Positions 8,272 to 16,600 of a DNA stretch of 64,000 bases are shown here, one piece after another. The notes beneath the pieces are model-generated. The model was not told the DNA's origin. It saw nothing but the letters and a program-made list of their open reading frames with translations, and made no database searches. The stretch is from FEB-12 sp964503315 (GTDB lineage Bacteria > Zixibacteria > MSB-5A5 > GN15 > FEB-12): positions 248,001-312,000 of the forward strand of contig CAZCZL010000002.1 of assembly GCA_964503315.1 (NCBI GenBank), read 5' to 3'. How positions within the stretch are numbered: position 1 is the stretch's first letter; each line of letters starts with the position of its first letter. A program made the position numbers and the translations under genes.

Positions 8272-9006
8272 CTACATCCCCCACTTTCGCCAGCGGGATA
8301 AGACCAGTTCGGCGAAATCACCAACTGTCTCAATCACTTTCTGACGATACTCCTGTATTCGTTTATTGTCGAACTCAGGGTACCCCTCTCCCTCTTTGTA
8401 GAGCAGAATCGTTCCCGGAACCGGGTAGATATCCGCGCCGGGCCGGAAATACCAGGCAAGGTCAGGGTCGTATTGTTCCTTGCCACCCAATTTCGGATCG
8501 ATCGACATGACCATCGCGGTTTCATCGGTGCCGGAGTGACCGCCGGTATGACCAAAGAACTGCTCCGTCATCTTTCCGCACAGCTCCCACCAGTGGAGCA
8601 CCGCAATATTGCACTTCCGCTCATGGTGAAACTCAAACGCCACCGACTTGAGCGCGGAGTTATTGCCGCCGTGTCCATTCATCAGGATGATATTCTTGAA
8701 TCCGGAGTCGGCATACGAGTCCAGAATGTCGCGTACAAACCGTCGATAATTCTCTTCGTCTATGGTTGAGCCGCCGTTGTAACGAATTAGTGAGCGCGTG
8801 ATGCCATAATTGAGTGTCGGCGCGACGAGCGCATTGATCCGTTCGGCGATCCCCTCAGCGATGATCTCTGGGATGAAGTTATCGGTGCCAATTGCGGAGG
8901 AGCCGTGGCCCTCGACTGTTCCTGCCGGGAAAATAATGGTATCGATTTTCGATGGCACTTGCTGGCGGACGGTCAGCCAGGAGAGTTTCTGCAATTGCCG
9001 CTCCAT
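8272..9006 (-). CDS. creatininase-family amidohydrolase
   Basis: 244 residues with the metal-binding pattern of the creatininase/FAPy-deformylase family: GTVEGHGSSAIGTDNF (E32, H34, D42), MNGHGGNN (H112) and HSGTDETA (E162). These would bind two divalent metals and hydrolyse a cyclic amide. Family members include creatininase, a riboflavin-pathway deformylase and MftE peptidase, so the substrate cannot be named. It starts directly after the TAA of the DUF2064-like gene with no gap, implying co-translation with that protein. Confidence 0.85.
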   Translation of the reverse strand: MERQLQKLSWLTVRQQVPSKIDTIIFPAGTVEGHGSSAIGTDNFIPEIIAEGIAERINALVAPTLNYGITRSLIRYNGGSTIDEENYRRFVRDILDSYADSGFKNIILMNGHGGNNSALKSVAFEFHHERKCNIAVLHWWELCGKMTEQFFGHTGGHSGTDETAMVMSIDPKLGGKEQYDPDLAWYFRPGADIYPVPGTILLYKEGEGYPEFDNKRIQEYRQKVIETVGDFAELVLSRWRKWGM

Positions 9007-9756
9007 TTACGGCTCCAATTTGGTAAGGATTCGCTCGATGACTATTTCGGTTTCGCGGGCGGTATCCTCATCCCCCTCAAACCGGAATTGATTGATATCG
9101 CGCGCCATGGTCTCAAGATAATCCGGATTTTCGACTGCGTACCAGATCTCCAGCTCTGACCAGGAGAGGTGCTCCTTGGTGAAAGCATCGGCAACATCGT
9201 GATAGATCGTGGCCGCTTTCCAGTCAAAATCCTGAAGTCGTATCTGAAGGCTCTTCGACATACCGAGTGAGTAGTAACGACCTTCGGGCGTCGGGCCAAA
9301 GACGGCATCAGATTCTTTCAACATCTTGAGTGCGGTCTTCATCATTTTGCAGGTAATGGTCGGCGTACGGCTTCCCAGCAACAGAACATGTTTGTAGCCT
9401 TCCTCGAAACAGTCGTGAAAGACGGCATCCATGCGCTCAGCCCAGGTACCAGCCTCCTGTTCAATCACCTTAAAACGGCTCTTGAGCGCTTCAGCTCTCT
9501 TACCATCGAGTTTATTAGTCAGATATTCGGTGACGATCTTGATAAGTCGTTTGCGATCAGTTTGATCGATATGATACAGCCGGACATCGGCCGTACCGAC
9601 ATCAAACGCGTTAGTGATCGTATCAGTTATGAATGCCTGGTGCAAAAACCGGAGGTTGTCCCCCTTGATGATGCCAAAATCCATCGAGGAGCCTTCTTCT
9701 GTCGGCTCCTGTATGCAGATCGCTACTACTGAATCTATCTTCTTTTTTTCAGGCAT
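9007..9756 (-). CDS. DUF2064-like (nucleotidyl/glycosyltransferase-A fold) protein with altered motifs
   Basis: 249 residues resembling DUF2064/TIGR04282 proteins. LRFLHQAFITDTITNAF matches the N-terminal helix, VLLLGSRTPTIT sits at the place of the usual G-S-D-x-P motif, and DAVFGPTPEGRYYSLGM replaces the usual G-P-x-x-D-G-G-Y-Y. The aspartate expected to bind metal is Arg here and the second motif is also changed, so the fold is probable but the activity may differ. It abuts the creatininase-family gene. Family assignment is from remembered motifs only. Confidence 0.6.
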   Translation of the reverse strand: MPEKKKIDSVVAICIQEPTEEGSSMDFGIIKGDNLRFLHQAFITDTITNAFDVGTADVRLYHIDQTDRKRLIKIVTEYLTNKLDGKRAEALKSRFKVIEQEAGTWAERMDAVFHDCFEEGYKHVLLLGSRTPTITCKMMKTALKMLKESDAVFGPTPEGRYYSLGMSKSLQIRLQDFDWKAATIYHDVADAFTKEHLSWSELEIWYAVENPDYLETMARDINQFRFEGDEDTARETEIVIERILTKLEP

Positions 9757-9851
9757 ACAAGTCCATACTCAGCATGGGTGACGCTTTCCATGCGGAAATA
9801 TACTGCTGCCAGAAATGACAGTCAAGCGACCGACAGGAGAATTGCGAAAAA

Positions 9852-10592
9852 TCAGCCGATGTCCTGGAGCGCCGGAAACCAATCAAGCAGATAGACAGAC
9901 AGGCGCTGTAGGAGGTCAAAGAAGATCATGACTCCAACGATCATCAAGAGAGACCCCGAGATGATCTCCACCGCTCGGAAGTGTCTCTTGATAAAGCCGA
10001 ACGCGCCGATGAGATAGTTGAATAACACGGCCGTAAGGATGAATGGGATACCTAATCCGGCAGAGTAGAATGACAGCAGGATGACCCCCTGGTAGACATT
10101 CTCTTGTTGCGTGGCCAGCGTGAGGATGGCGGCAAGAATCGGGCCGATACAGGGCGTCCAGCCAAAGGCAAATGCCATTCCGATAAGAACCGAACCGATC
10201 ACGCCGAATCGCTTCTGTCCGGCGTGGAATCGTTTTTCATAGTTGAGAAATCCGATGCGAAACACGCCCGCGACATGCAGACCGAAAATGAAAATCACGA
10301 CACCAGCAACCTTGCTGAAAATATCCTTGTACTTGAAGATATTCCCGACTTGCGGCGCAATAGCGCCAAAGAAAATGAAAACCAGCGAGAATCCGATGAC
10401 AAACAGTACTGTATTGAGCACCAACTTGCGATAATGGGCGCCTGCCTTCTCCTTTGAGGTCAGATCCTCGATGGACACGCCGGAAATGAAGGACAGGTAT
10501 CCGGGGATCAGGGGAAGGACGCACGGCGACAAAAACGACAACAGCCCGGCCAGGATGGCGGTCGGGATCTCTACGGTAGCTGAACTCTGCAA
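9852..10592 (-). CDS. ccdA: CcdA-type cytochrome c biogenesis / thiol electron-transfer membrane protein
   Basis: 246 residues with six hydrophobic helices, the DsbD transmembrane-domain fold without attached thioredoxin domains. The two redox cysteines are in LSPCVLPLIPGYLSF (C24) and FGWTPCIGPILAAIL (C148), symmetrically placed in helices 1 and 4. It moves electrons from cytoplasmic thioredoxin to periplasmic thiol proteins, for example those reducing apocytochrome c haem sites. It is 47 nt downstream of the receiver-domain gene in a minus-strand run that starts with thioredoxin, its expected electron donor. Confidence 0.9.
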   Translation of the reverse strand: MQSSATVEIPTAILAGLLSFLSPCVLPLIPGYLSFISGVSIEDLTSKEKAGAHYRKLVLNTVLFVIGFSLVFIFFGAIAPQVGNIFKYKDIFSKVAGVVIFIFGLHVAGVFRIGFLNYEKRFHAGQKRFGVIGSVLIGMAFAFGWTPCIGPILAAILTLATQQENVYQGVILLSFYSAGLGIPFILTAVLFNYLIGAFGFIKRHFRAVEIISGSLLMIVGVMIFFDLLQRLSVYLLDWFPALQDIG

Positions 10593-10639
10593 GGTGGTCT
10601 CTCCATTCCTATGGTGAGCGATATCTGAAAGATGGTCGG

Positions 10640-11866
10640 CTAGTGATCTTTCCGATTGTGGTGGGCGATTATCTCGGCCTTTATCAACTGGAGCAGTTTG
10701 TCGGGGTCGATCTTCCCTACGATCTTCTCCGCGATCTTCTCGGCCAACTCAGCGGCAAACTGGCGGGTGAACAACTGGACTTCCTGTGAAGAGACCTTCT
10801 CAAGTGATTCTTCCCATTTGCCGGACCGGGAGTCACTGGATTCCCGCTGTTCCTCGACAAAAATCGAATCGGGCTCGTTGGAGCGGATCCGCTCGATTTC
10901 TTTCTTGAATTCGTCAATGAACTTCTCGACCCCTGCGGTCTTTGGACGTGTCCCCACTCCACTAGTCGAAGGAACACGCGTCGCCTGAGCCTTGGCTTCG
11001 ACCGACTCGTCTTCATTCGGCATTGGCCGTGTCTGGATGCGCAATGATCCTGAATCGTTCACCGAAATGGCAGGCGGCTGTGGCGCCGGTGGTTTCGGCT
11101 TTCCGCCGATCTCATCTCTCATCGAGTTGATGAACCAGTCATAATCATGCTTTTGCGTCTCCGGGTCCGGCTGGAAACTGGTCGGGTCAACCAATCCGTA
11201 TTGATCCTGCATGATCTCAAGCTTGCTCGTGGTCGTGGGGGCTTTCGGCGCAGTCGGGATCTGACCGGTCTTATCTTCCCTGATCATGACCGATTCGACC
11301 TTCCGCGAGTCGGATTGCTTGTCTTCTTCGACGTGATCAAACCCCACAAGCTTTTCCGAGGTAACCTTCACCTGAGCGGTGGCGTTATTCACGGCGGTTT
11401 TGTCCATCACCTCAGAATTGGTGACATCGATGCGATCCAGTCCAAGCGCCTGGTCGAGGAAGTCATCATCGGCGGACATGGCGCTGAGTGGATTAGGCGT
11501 GGCCGGGCCGTTGGCCATTCCGGTAAAGGTTGTCACCCGCTGTACGAATTCGAGCGGTTCTATCGGCACATGAATAACCACTTCGGGAGGGAACGGGAGA
11601 TCAGCCGGGGTCATCGGCTCGATGATCATTAACGGAACAGCAGACCACCTGGGATTTGCGGAGATCTCATCGTAAAATGGCTGTCCATTCTGCGCCAAAA
11701 GGTCACCACCAATTATCAGCAGATCCGGACGCGAGAACTGCAGCACTTCGCGAGCCTTGTCGACAGCGGCCACCGAGATCACTTCGTATCCGTTCTGACG
11801 GAGAAGTGATTCGGCGACCCGGCGATTGGTGTCAGATGATTCGGCGACCAGTACTCGTTTGCGCAT
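10640..11866 (-). CDS. protein with degenerate response-regulator receiver domain
   Basis: 408 residues. About 1-118 has the CheY layout (MRKRVLVAESSDTNRRVAES, RPDLLIIGGDLLAQNGQPF). The residue at the phospho-acceptor position after PDLLII is G53, with an Asp two residues later, and the conserved Lys before the last strand is missing (HVPIEPLEF). Phosphorylation of the usual kind is therefore doubtful. A long low-complexity linker (about 130-335) follows, then a helical C-terminus (FTRQFAAELAEKIAEKIVGK) that could oligomerise or bind a partner. It lies between rhomboid and ccdA, with only a 9-nt gap from the rhomboid stop. No output DNA-binding domain is visible. Confidence 0.6.
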   Translation of the reverse strand: MRKRVLVAESSDTNRRVAESLLRQNGYEVISVAAVDKAREVLQFSRPDLLIIGGDLLAQNGQPFYDEISANPRWSAVPLMIIEPMTPADLPFPPEVVIHVPIEPLEFVQRVTTFTGMANGPATPNPLSAMSADDDFLDQALGLDRIDVTNSEVMDKTAVNNATAQVKVTSEKLVGFDHVEEDKQSDSRKVESVMIREDKTGQIPTAPKAPTTTSKLEIMQDQYGLVDPTSFQPDPETQKHDYDWFINSMRDEIGGKPKPPAPQPPAISVNDSGSLRIQTRPMPNEDESVEAKAQATRVPSTSGVGTRPKTAGVEKFIDEFKKEIERIRSNEPDSIFVEEQRESSDSRSGKWEESLEKVSSQEVQLFTRQFAAELAEKIAEKIVGKIDPDKLLQLIKAEIIAHHNRKDH

Positions 11867-11875
11867 GGTGATGGC

Positions 11876-12754
11876 CTATCTTTCGCGATGTTCCTTTTGC
11901 TTCGCCAACTGAGAGGAGGCCTCCTCCAGAAACTTTCGTTCGGCCTTCGTCAGGTTCTCCATCCCGACCTCGTTGATCTTGTCGAGGATGGCGTCGACCT
12001 TCTTCATAATATCTTCGGCTTCCTGCCGCCGTTTGTGCAGTTTAGCCTCCTGACGTCGGTAACGCAAGTTCTTTAGCTTGCGACCGAACGCCATCCAGCG
12101 CCAGTCCATTTTGAGGTAAACCAGACCAAACAACGCGCCACCCAGATGCGCCATATGAGCCGTGCCGCTGTTCGCGCCACCCGCGAAAAAGCCGATCAAC
12201 ATCATTATCGGCACTGCGAACTTCACAGGGAGCGGGAAGAAAAAGAACAGGTATAGGAGCCTGTCAGGGAACATGAGCCAATAAGCCACCAGGAGCGCGT
12301 AGATGGCGCCAGACGCACCAACCACAGGGCCACCTGAAGCACCCAGAATGGTCGAGCCGCCGGTCACGGCATAGACAATGAGTGTCAGAAGGGCACCGCA
12401 GATACCGCCCAGAAGATAGAATCTGAGGAATGACTTTGAGCCCCAAGTATACTCTATCTCAGTCCCGAACATCCAGAGCGCGAGCATATTGAACAACAGG
12501 TGGAAAAATCCACCATGCAGAAACATGTAGCTGACGACCTGATAGATATAAAGCGGAAATCCTTCCAGAAAGACGATTGGCGTGAATGCAAAGTATGCGG
12601 TGACCTGAGGTAGCAACAATTGCACGAAATAGATCCCAGTAGTGACCAAGAGAAGTATCTTAATCACCGGAGAAAGATAGCCGGGTCCTATTGAGATTCC
12701 ACTGGATGGGCCGTTGGAATAGGTTGGTCTCATGATACCTACTGTATCGGCCAA
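11876..12754 (-). CDS. rhomboid-family intramembrane serine protease
   Basis: 292 residues with about six membrane helices. Rhomboid landmarks are present: HGGFFHLLFNMLALWMFG (N89 of the oxyanion region), GASGAIYAL with nucleophile S148, and AHMAHLGGALFG with catalytic H203. The C-terminal 70 residues are a charged cytoplasmic coiled-coil (RRQEAKLHKRRQEAEDI). It cleaves transmembrane helices of client proteins; the client is unknown. It lies in the run thioredoxin, small TGA-containing gene, rhomboid, receiver, ccdA. Confidence 0.9.
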   Translation of the reverse strand: MADTVGIMRPTYSNGPSSGISIGPGYLSPVIKILLLVTTGIYFVQLLLPQVTAYFAFTPIVFLEGFPLYIYQVVSYMFLHGGFFHLLFNMLALWMFGTEIEYTWGSKSFLRFYLLGGICGALLTLIVYAVTGGSTILGASGGPVVGASGAIYALLVAYWLMFPDRLLYLFFFFPLPVKFAVPIMMLIGFFAGGANSGTAHMAHLGGALFGLVYLKMDWRWMAFGRKLKNLRYRRQEAKLHKRRQEAEDIMKKVDAILDKINEVGMENLTKAERKFLEEASSQLAKQKEHRER

Positions 12755-12798
12755 ATAGCCGATCGGGTTAGTGCTCTAACCTTAAATCTAATGACGGT

Positions 12799-12972
12799 TT
12801 ATGCGCTCGGTTTGGACTTGGTTCGACGACCCCGAGACTTGGTCTCTTCCTCCGGAAGAGTGCACTGTGGCGAAGCTCACGTCGGAACTCCCATCCTGGG
12901 CAACAGCCATCGACTCAGAACGAAATACACCACAGCAAACGCCGCGAGCAAAATTATGTCAGTCCAATCCAT
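12799..12972 (-). CDS. candidate small membrane selenoprotein (in-frame TGA as Sec codon)
   Basis: From ATG 12972 the frame encodes a short N-terminus, one hydrophobic helix (about residues 5-24), then RWLLPRMGVPT, an in-frame TGA (12879-12877, codon 32) and ASPQC. A basic hydrophilic tail follows to TAA at 12799-12801: 57 codons if TGA is read as selenocysteine. The hairpin at 12844-12860 fits the bacterial SECIS rule for loop distance and loop G. U32 and C37 would form a U-x4-C pair just after the membrane helix. Arg residues after the helix put them on the cytoplasmic side. The upstream gene is thioredoxin. If TGA is a stop, the product is a 31-residue membrane peptide; 25 further sense codons occur by chance about a third of the time, so the hairpin carries most weight. 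The ribosome site is weak (TAGG). Confidence 0.5.
12844..12860 (-). promoter_or_regulatory. candidate bSECIS hairpin
   Basis: On the minus strand a 7-bp perfect stem (CTCTTCC with GGAAGAG) closes a GGA loop. The first loop base is 23 nt past the TGA at 12877-12879. Bacterial SECIS elements need a stem with G in the first two loop positions, about 16-37 nt after the UGA, and this one meets both. The hairpin lies inside the extended reading frame, as in fdhF-type genes. It could also be a chance hairpin. Confidence 0.45.
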
Positions 12973-13132
12973 TTGCCTACACCCGGTTATACGTACAAAA
13001 GGCCGATAATCTACCGCCACACTTCGAGAATCTCGCTATACGAGAAATTGACACTCCACTAATCAAAACAACAGCACAGCAGTCAATCGCTGTGCCGTCG
13101 TCAAATCTCCGCTCGTCTTCAGCCAGTTCGGC

Positions 13133-13462
13133 TTACTTCGCCAGCACTTTTTCCAGTCTGGCCACCAGTTGAGCTTTCGGGATCGCTCCAATGACCTGGT
13201 CAACGACCTGTCCATTGCGGAAAAACAACAGGGACGGTATTGACATGATGTTGTACTTTCCAGCTGTCTTGCTGTTGGAATCAACGTCCAATTTGGTTAC
13301 CTTGACCTTGTCCCCCATTTCGCCGGCTACCTCTTCGAGAATGGGCGCGATCATCTTGCACGGTCCGCACCAGGTCGCCCAGAAATCTACGACAACCGGT
13401 TTTTCAGACTGCAGTACTTCGGACTCAAAAGTTGCATCAGTGATATCCATCGGTTTGCTCAT
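13133..13462 (-). CDS. trxA: thioredoxin
   Basis: 109 residues from ATG 13462, with GGAGG 7 nt upstream. The fold and active site are canonical: VVVDFWATWCGPCKMIAPIL (C32 and C35), the cis-Pro in IMSIPSLLFF, and a GAIPKAQL end. It reduces protein disulfides in the cytoplasm using thioredoxin reductase. It is the first gene of the minus-strand run that leads through the candidate selenoprotein to ccdA, which takes electrons from thioredoxin. Confidence 0.95.
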   Translation of the reverse strand: MSKPMDITDATFESEVLQSEKPVVVDFWATWCGPCKMIAPILEEVAGEMGDKVKVTKLDVDSNSKTAGKYNIMSIPSLLFFRNGQVVDQVIGAIPKAQLVARLEKVLAK

Positions 13463-13611
13463 CAAAATCCTCCAATTCCCATACGGGGCTAATAATTCAC
13501 TGCCTTGTCAAACAACTAGAACGCCGAGCGGTTCCAAAACTGAATTCTCCCCCGAAATAACCGCCCAGACACGAAATATATGCTCCCCCAAACCGAAAAA
13601 TCAATCAGGAA

Positions 13612-16600
13612 TCACCCAGAGCGGCGACCGCTAATTCGCGCCATTTCTCCGGCCCCTGCGTGCCTCCCAGCAGACCCACCGCAATGGGAACGGACTTGAT
13701 CGACAAAGGCCTCAAGACGAGTATCTTCGCCAGAGTCCTGGAGCCCTTCATAGCTGATATTCAACCAGGGGATTCCCCCCAAATCGTCGGCCACAGTTCG
13801 CGACAAGGAACTGACGACTGTCCCCGGCATGCAGTTGAATGGCATGGCATTGACCACGCCCGACGCCCCGTGCTGAACCATCTCCATTGCCTTACCTATG
13901 GACAAAATGGCCTCACCTTTGAAATCGACCGAAAGGTATTGCGAAGCCCGCTTCAGGACAGAATCAATCGATTCGTCGACCGCAAATTGGAATACCCGGG
14001 TGAACTGCCGTATAATCTTGTGCTCCTGGCTTTCCTGTACCTTGTATTGAATCGCGCCGTGCAATGTATCGCGCATTGAGCGACGCCGCCAGGCATCGCG
14101 CTTATATGTCCAGCCCGTGTACAGCGGCCATTCGGTAAACGTGGCGATGCGCACTTCGACGCCCAACGATTCAAGTTTAGCGATCAGGTGGTTGTTGGAG
14201 AACCGGTTGTTTCGCAGATAGATTTCGCCAACCAAACCCACCAGCGGCCGACGTTCGGACCGGCAAGGAATTCGTGCAAACGCCCCTGCGGCTTCAGTCG
14301 CCAAGGGAAGCAACGGCCTGTTTTCAATGATTGCCCGCTGGAGTTCTGCCAATTGAGTGCAGTATGTCTTTTCCGTTTCGCCCGTATTGACTTCGTACGG
14401 TCTGATTCTATGCAGCATTTTCTGCAGGCAGTCGAGATAAACCATCCCCTGCCAGGCGATCTGACGGAAGTCCGTCTTCTCCAGACCGAAATCCGAATAT
14501 CCATTCCGGGAGTTTGGGGAATAGATAGGGACATCATGGAATCCAAGATCATCGAGTACTATTCGGTGCAATTGCCGGTACAGTCCAAATCGGCACGGCC
14601 CGGTCGCCCCCGGCATCATGAACACAGCCCTGGTTCGATCGAATCCCTTCTCGCGAACCTTTTTCACAATATCCCCGGTTGTGATGATGCACGGGAAACA
14701 TTCCTTTCCCGAGGTGAATTTCTTGCCACAATCCAGCGTTAACTGGTCAGGTTCATCGAGTACTTCAGCGTGCAGTCCAAACCGTCGAAACGCGGCCATC
14801 ATGACGAACGCATGATCGCACATATTCGGTATGTAGATGGTCCGCTCAAACGGCTGAAAGTTCTCTTCTGACAGGGAGAAACTGGTTACCGGCGGCCGGT
14901 AGCGATAATACCGCAGAGAATCGGTGAATGCTTCGCAGCGTGTGACCATGCCAGCGTCCGCGGAATGCTCATCGATCTCCAACTGCAAGTAGGGCTTACC
15001 GGCCATCATCTTGCGGAAGAAGTGCAGAATAAATGAGTCCGGGCCACAGCCGAATGAGGTCAGGTAGACCGCAAAGAGATTGGGGTGAGAACGGATGAAC
15101 TCCGCTGCTCGCAGGATCCTGCGGCCGTATCTCCAGTACATGTCATTTATGGTGAGCTGACTTTCGCCGAGCGGCAGCAGGTCCATCGGCAACACGCGGT
15201 ATCCCATCGCTCGCAGCTTCTCTGGTATATCCAGGGACAAGCGCTTGTCAAAGCCGTTATACGGCCGGCTGATAACTACTAGAACCTTTTCATCCGGCGC
15301 AATGGAGGTGAGCTCCCGTTCGCCCTCGATCTCCACGGCGCGCCGGAACATCTTGTAGGCTCGCAGCGCGGTATCTATCGCGCGGGTGAGTTCCTTGTCA
15401 GAAATGCCCATTTCGGAGGCAGTCTCAGCCAGGTCGCGCCGCATACGCTTGATGTCATGACTGAATTGCATGGTTGGATGGAGAAAACGAGTACCAGTTC
15501 TCTCGAAATCGAATCGCGCGTTCAGAGCCGAACCAATACTCTGTACGTACGGACAGATATAACTGCCGGCATCGTGCTCCTGATCCTCATCCGCGACCTT
15601 AATGACCGACGGAAGGAATATCCAGTCAACGCGCCGCTTCACAAGATCAGCAATGTGGCCGTAGACCATTTTGATGGGGAAGCAGGTCTCTGCCGAAAAA
15701 AGCTCCAGTGATCTCTCAACAATTGATTGGCTGGACTTGTCCGAGGTGACTACCTCATATCCCAGGCTCTCGAAGAATGCCCTCCAGAAGGGATAGTAAT
15801 CAAACATGTGGAGGGCGCGTGGAAGTCCAACTTTTCCCCTGGCTTCTTTTCGCCTTGGCAATTCGACATATCGCTTAAGCAGGAGCTTCTGGCGAAGATT
15901 GAAAAGGTCATGGGGCAGCCTGCGTTTGTCTGACTTGGCCTGCTCGTATTTTTCGCAGCGCGACCCATAGTAAAGCGGAGCCTCCCCTTCGACCTCTACC
16001 ATTCGGATCTCGCACTGATTTGAGCAATCTTCGCAGGGGAAACTGGAGAGTTTGTAATCGCGATCACAGATATCAAACCCTTTGAACGAGGTCTGGAATG
16101 TTGGATGGGTGGCGCACTCCATCGCCAGAATGGCGGCACCGATCGCTCCGGTGACGTCATGATGCGGCGGGACGGTCACTTTTTGGCCGATCAACTTCTC
16201 GAATGCCGCGACTACTCCCTTATTCCAGGCGACACCGCCCTGAAAAAAGACATTGTCACCGATGCGCCGGTCATTCACTACTTTGGTCAGGTAGTTCGAG
16301 GCAATCGAGTACGCGAGACCCGCAATAAGATCATCTTTGGCGGCGCCGGATCGCTGGTGCGCAACCAGATCGGACTCCATGAAGACCGTGCATCGTTCGC
16401 CGCATCCCACCGGACAGTGCGAGGAAAGCGCTCGCTCACCAAACTCACGTTCAATGTTGATGCTAAGCCGTTCTGCCTGTTCCTGCAGAAACGAGCCAGT
16501 CCCGGCTGCGCAGGCCTTGTTCATCTCGAAGTCGACTACCGCTTTGTCGCGCAACGAGATGTACTTGGAGTCCTGCCCTCCGATCTCGAATATTGTGTCG

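Noticed and set aside
12801..13172. Open frame on the plus strand (123 codons) opposite the thioredoxin end and the small membrane gene
   Set aside because: Low-complexity Ser/Thr-rich translation, no ribosome site, and it runs across thioredoxin in antisense. The minus-strand frame has membrane-helix and hairpin support instead.
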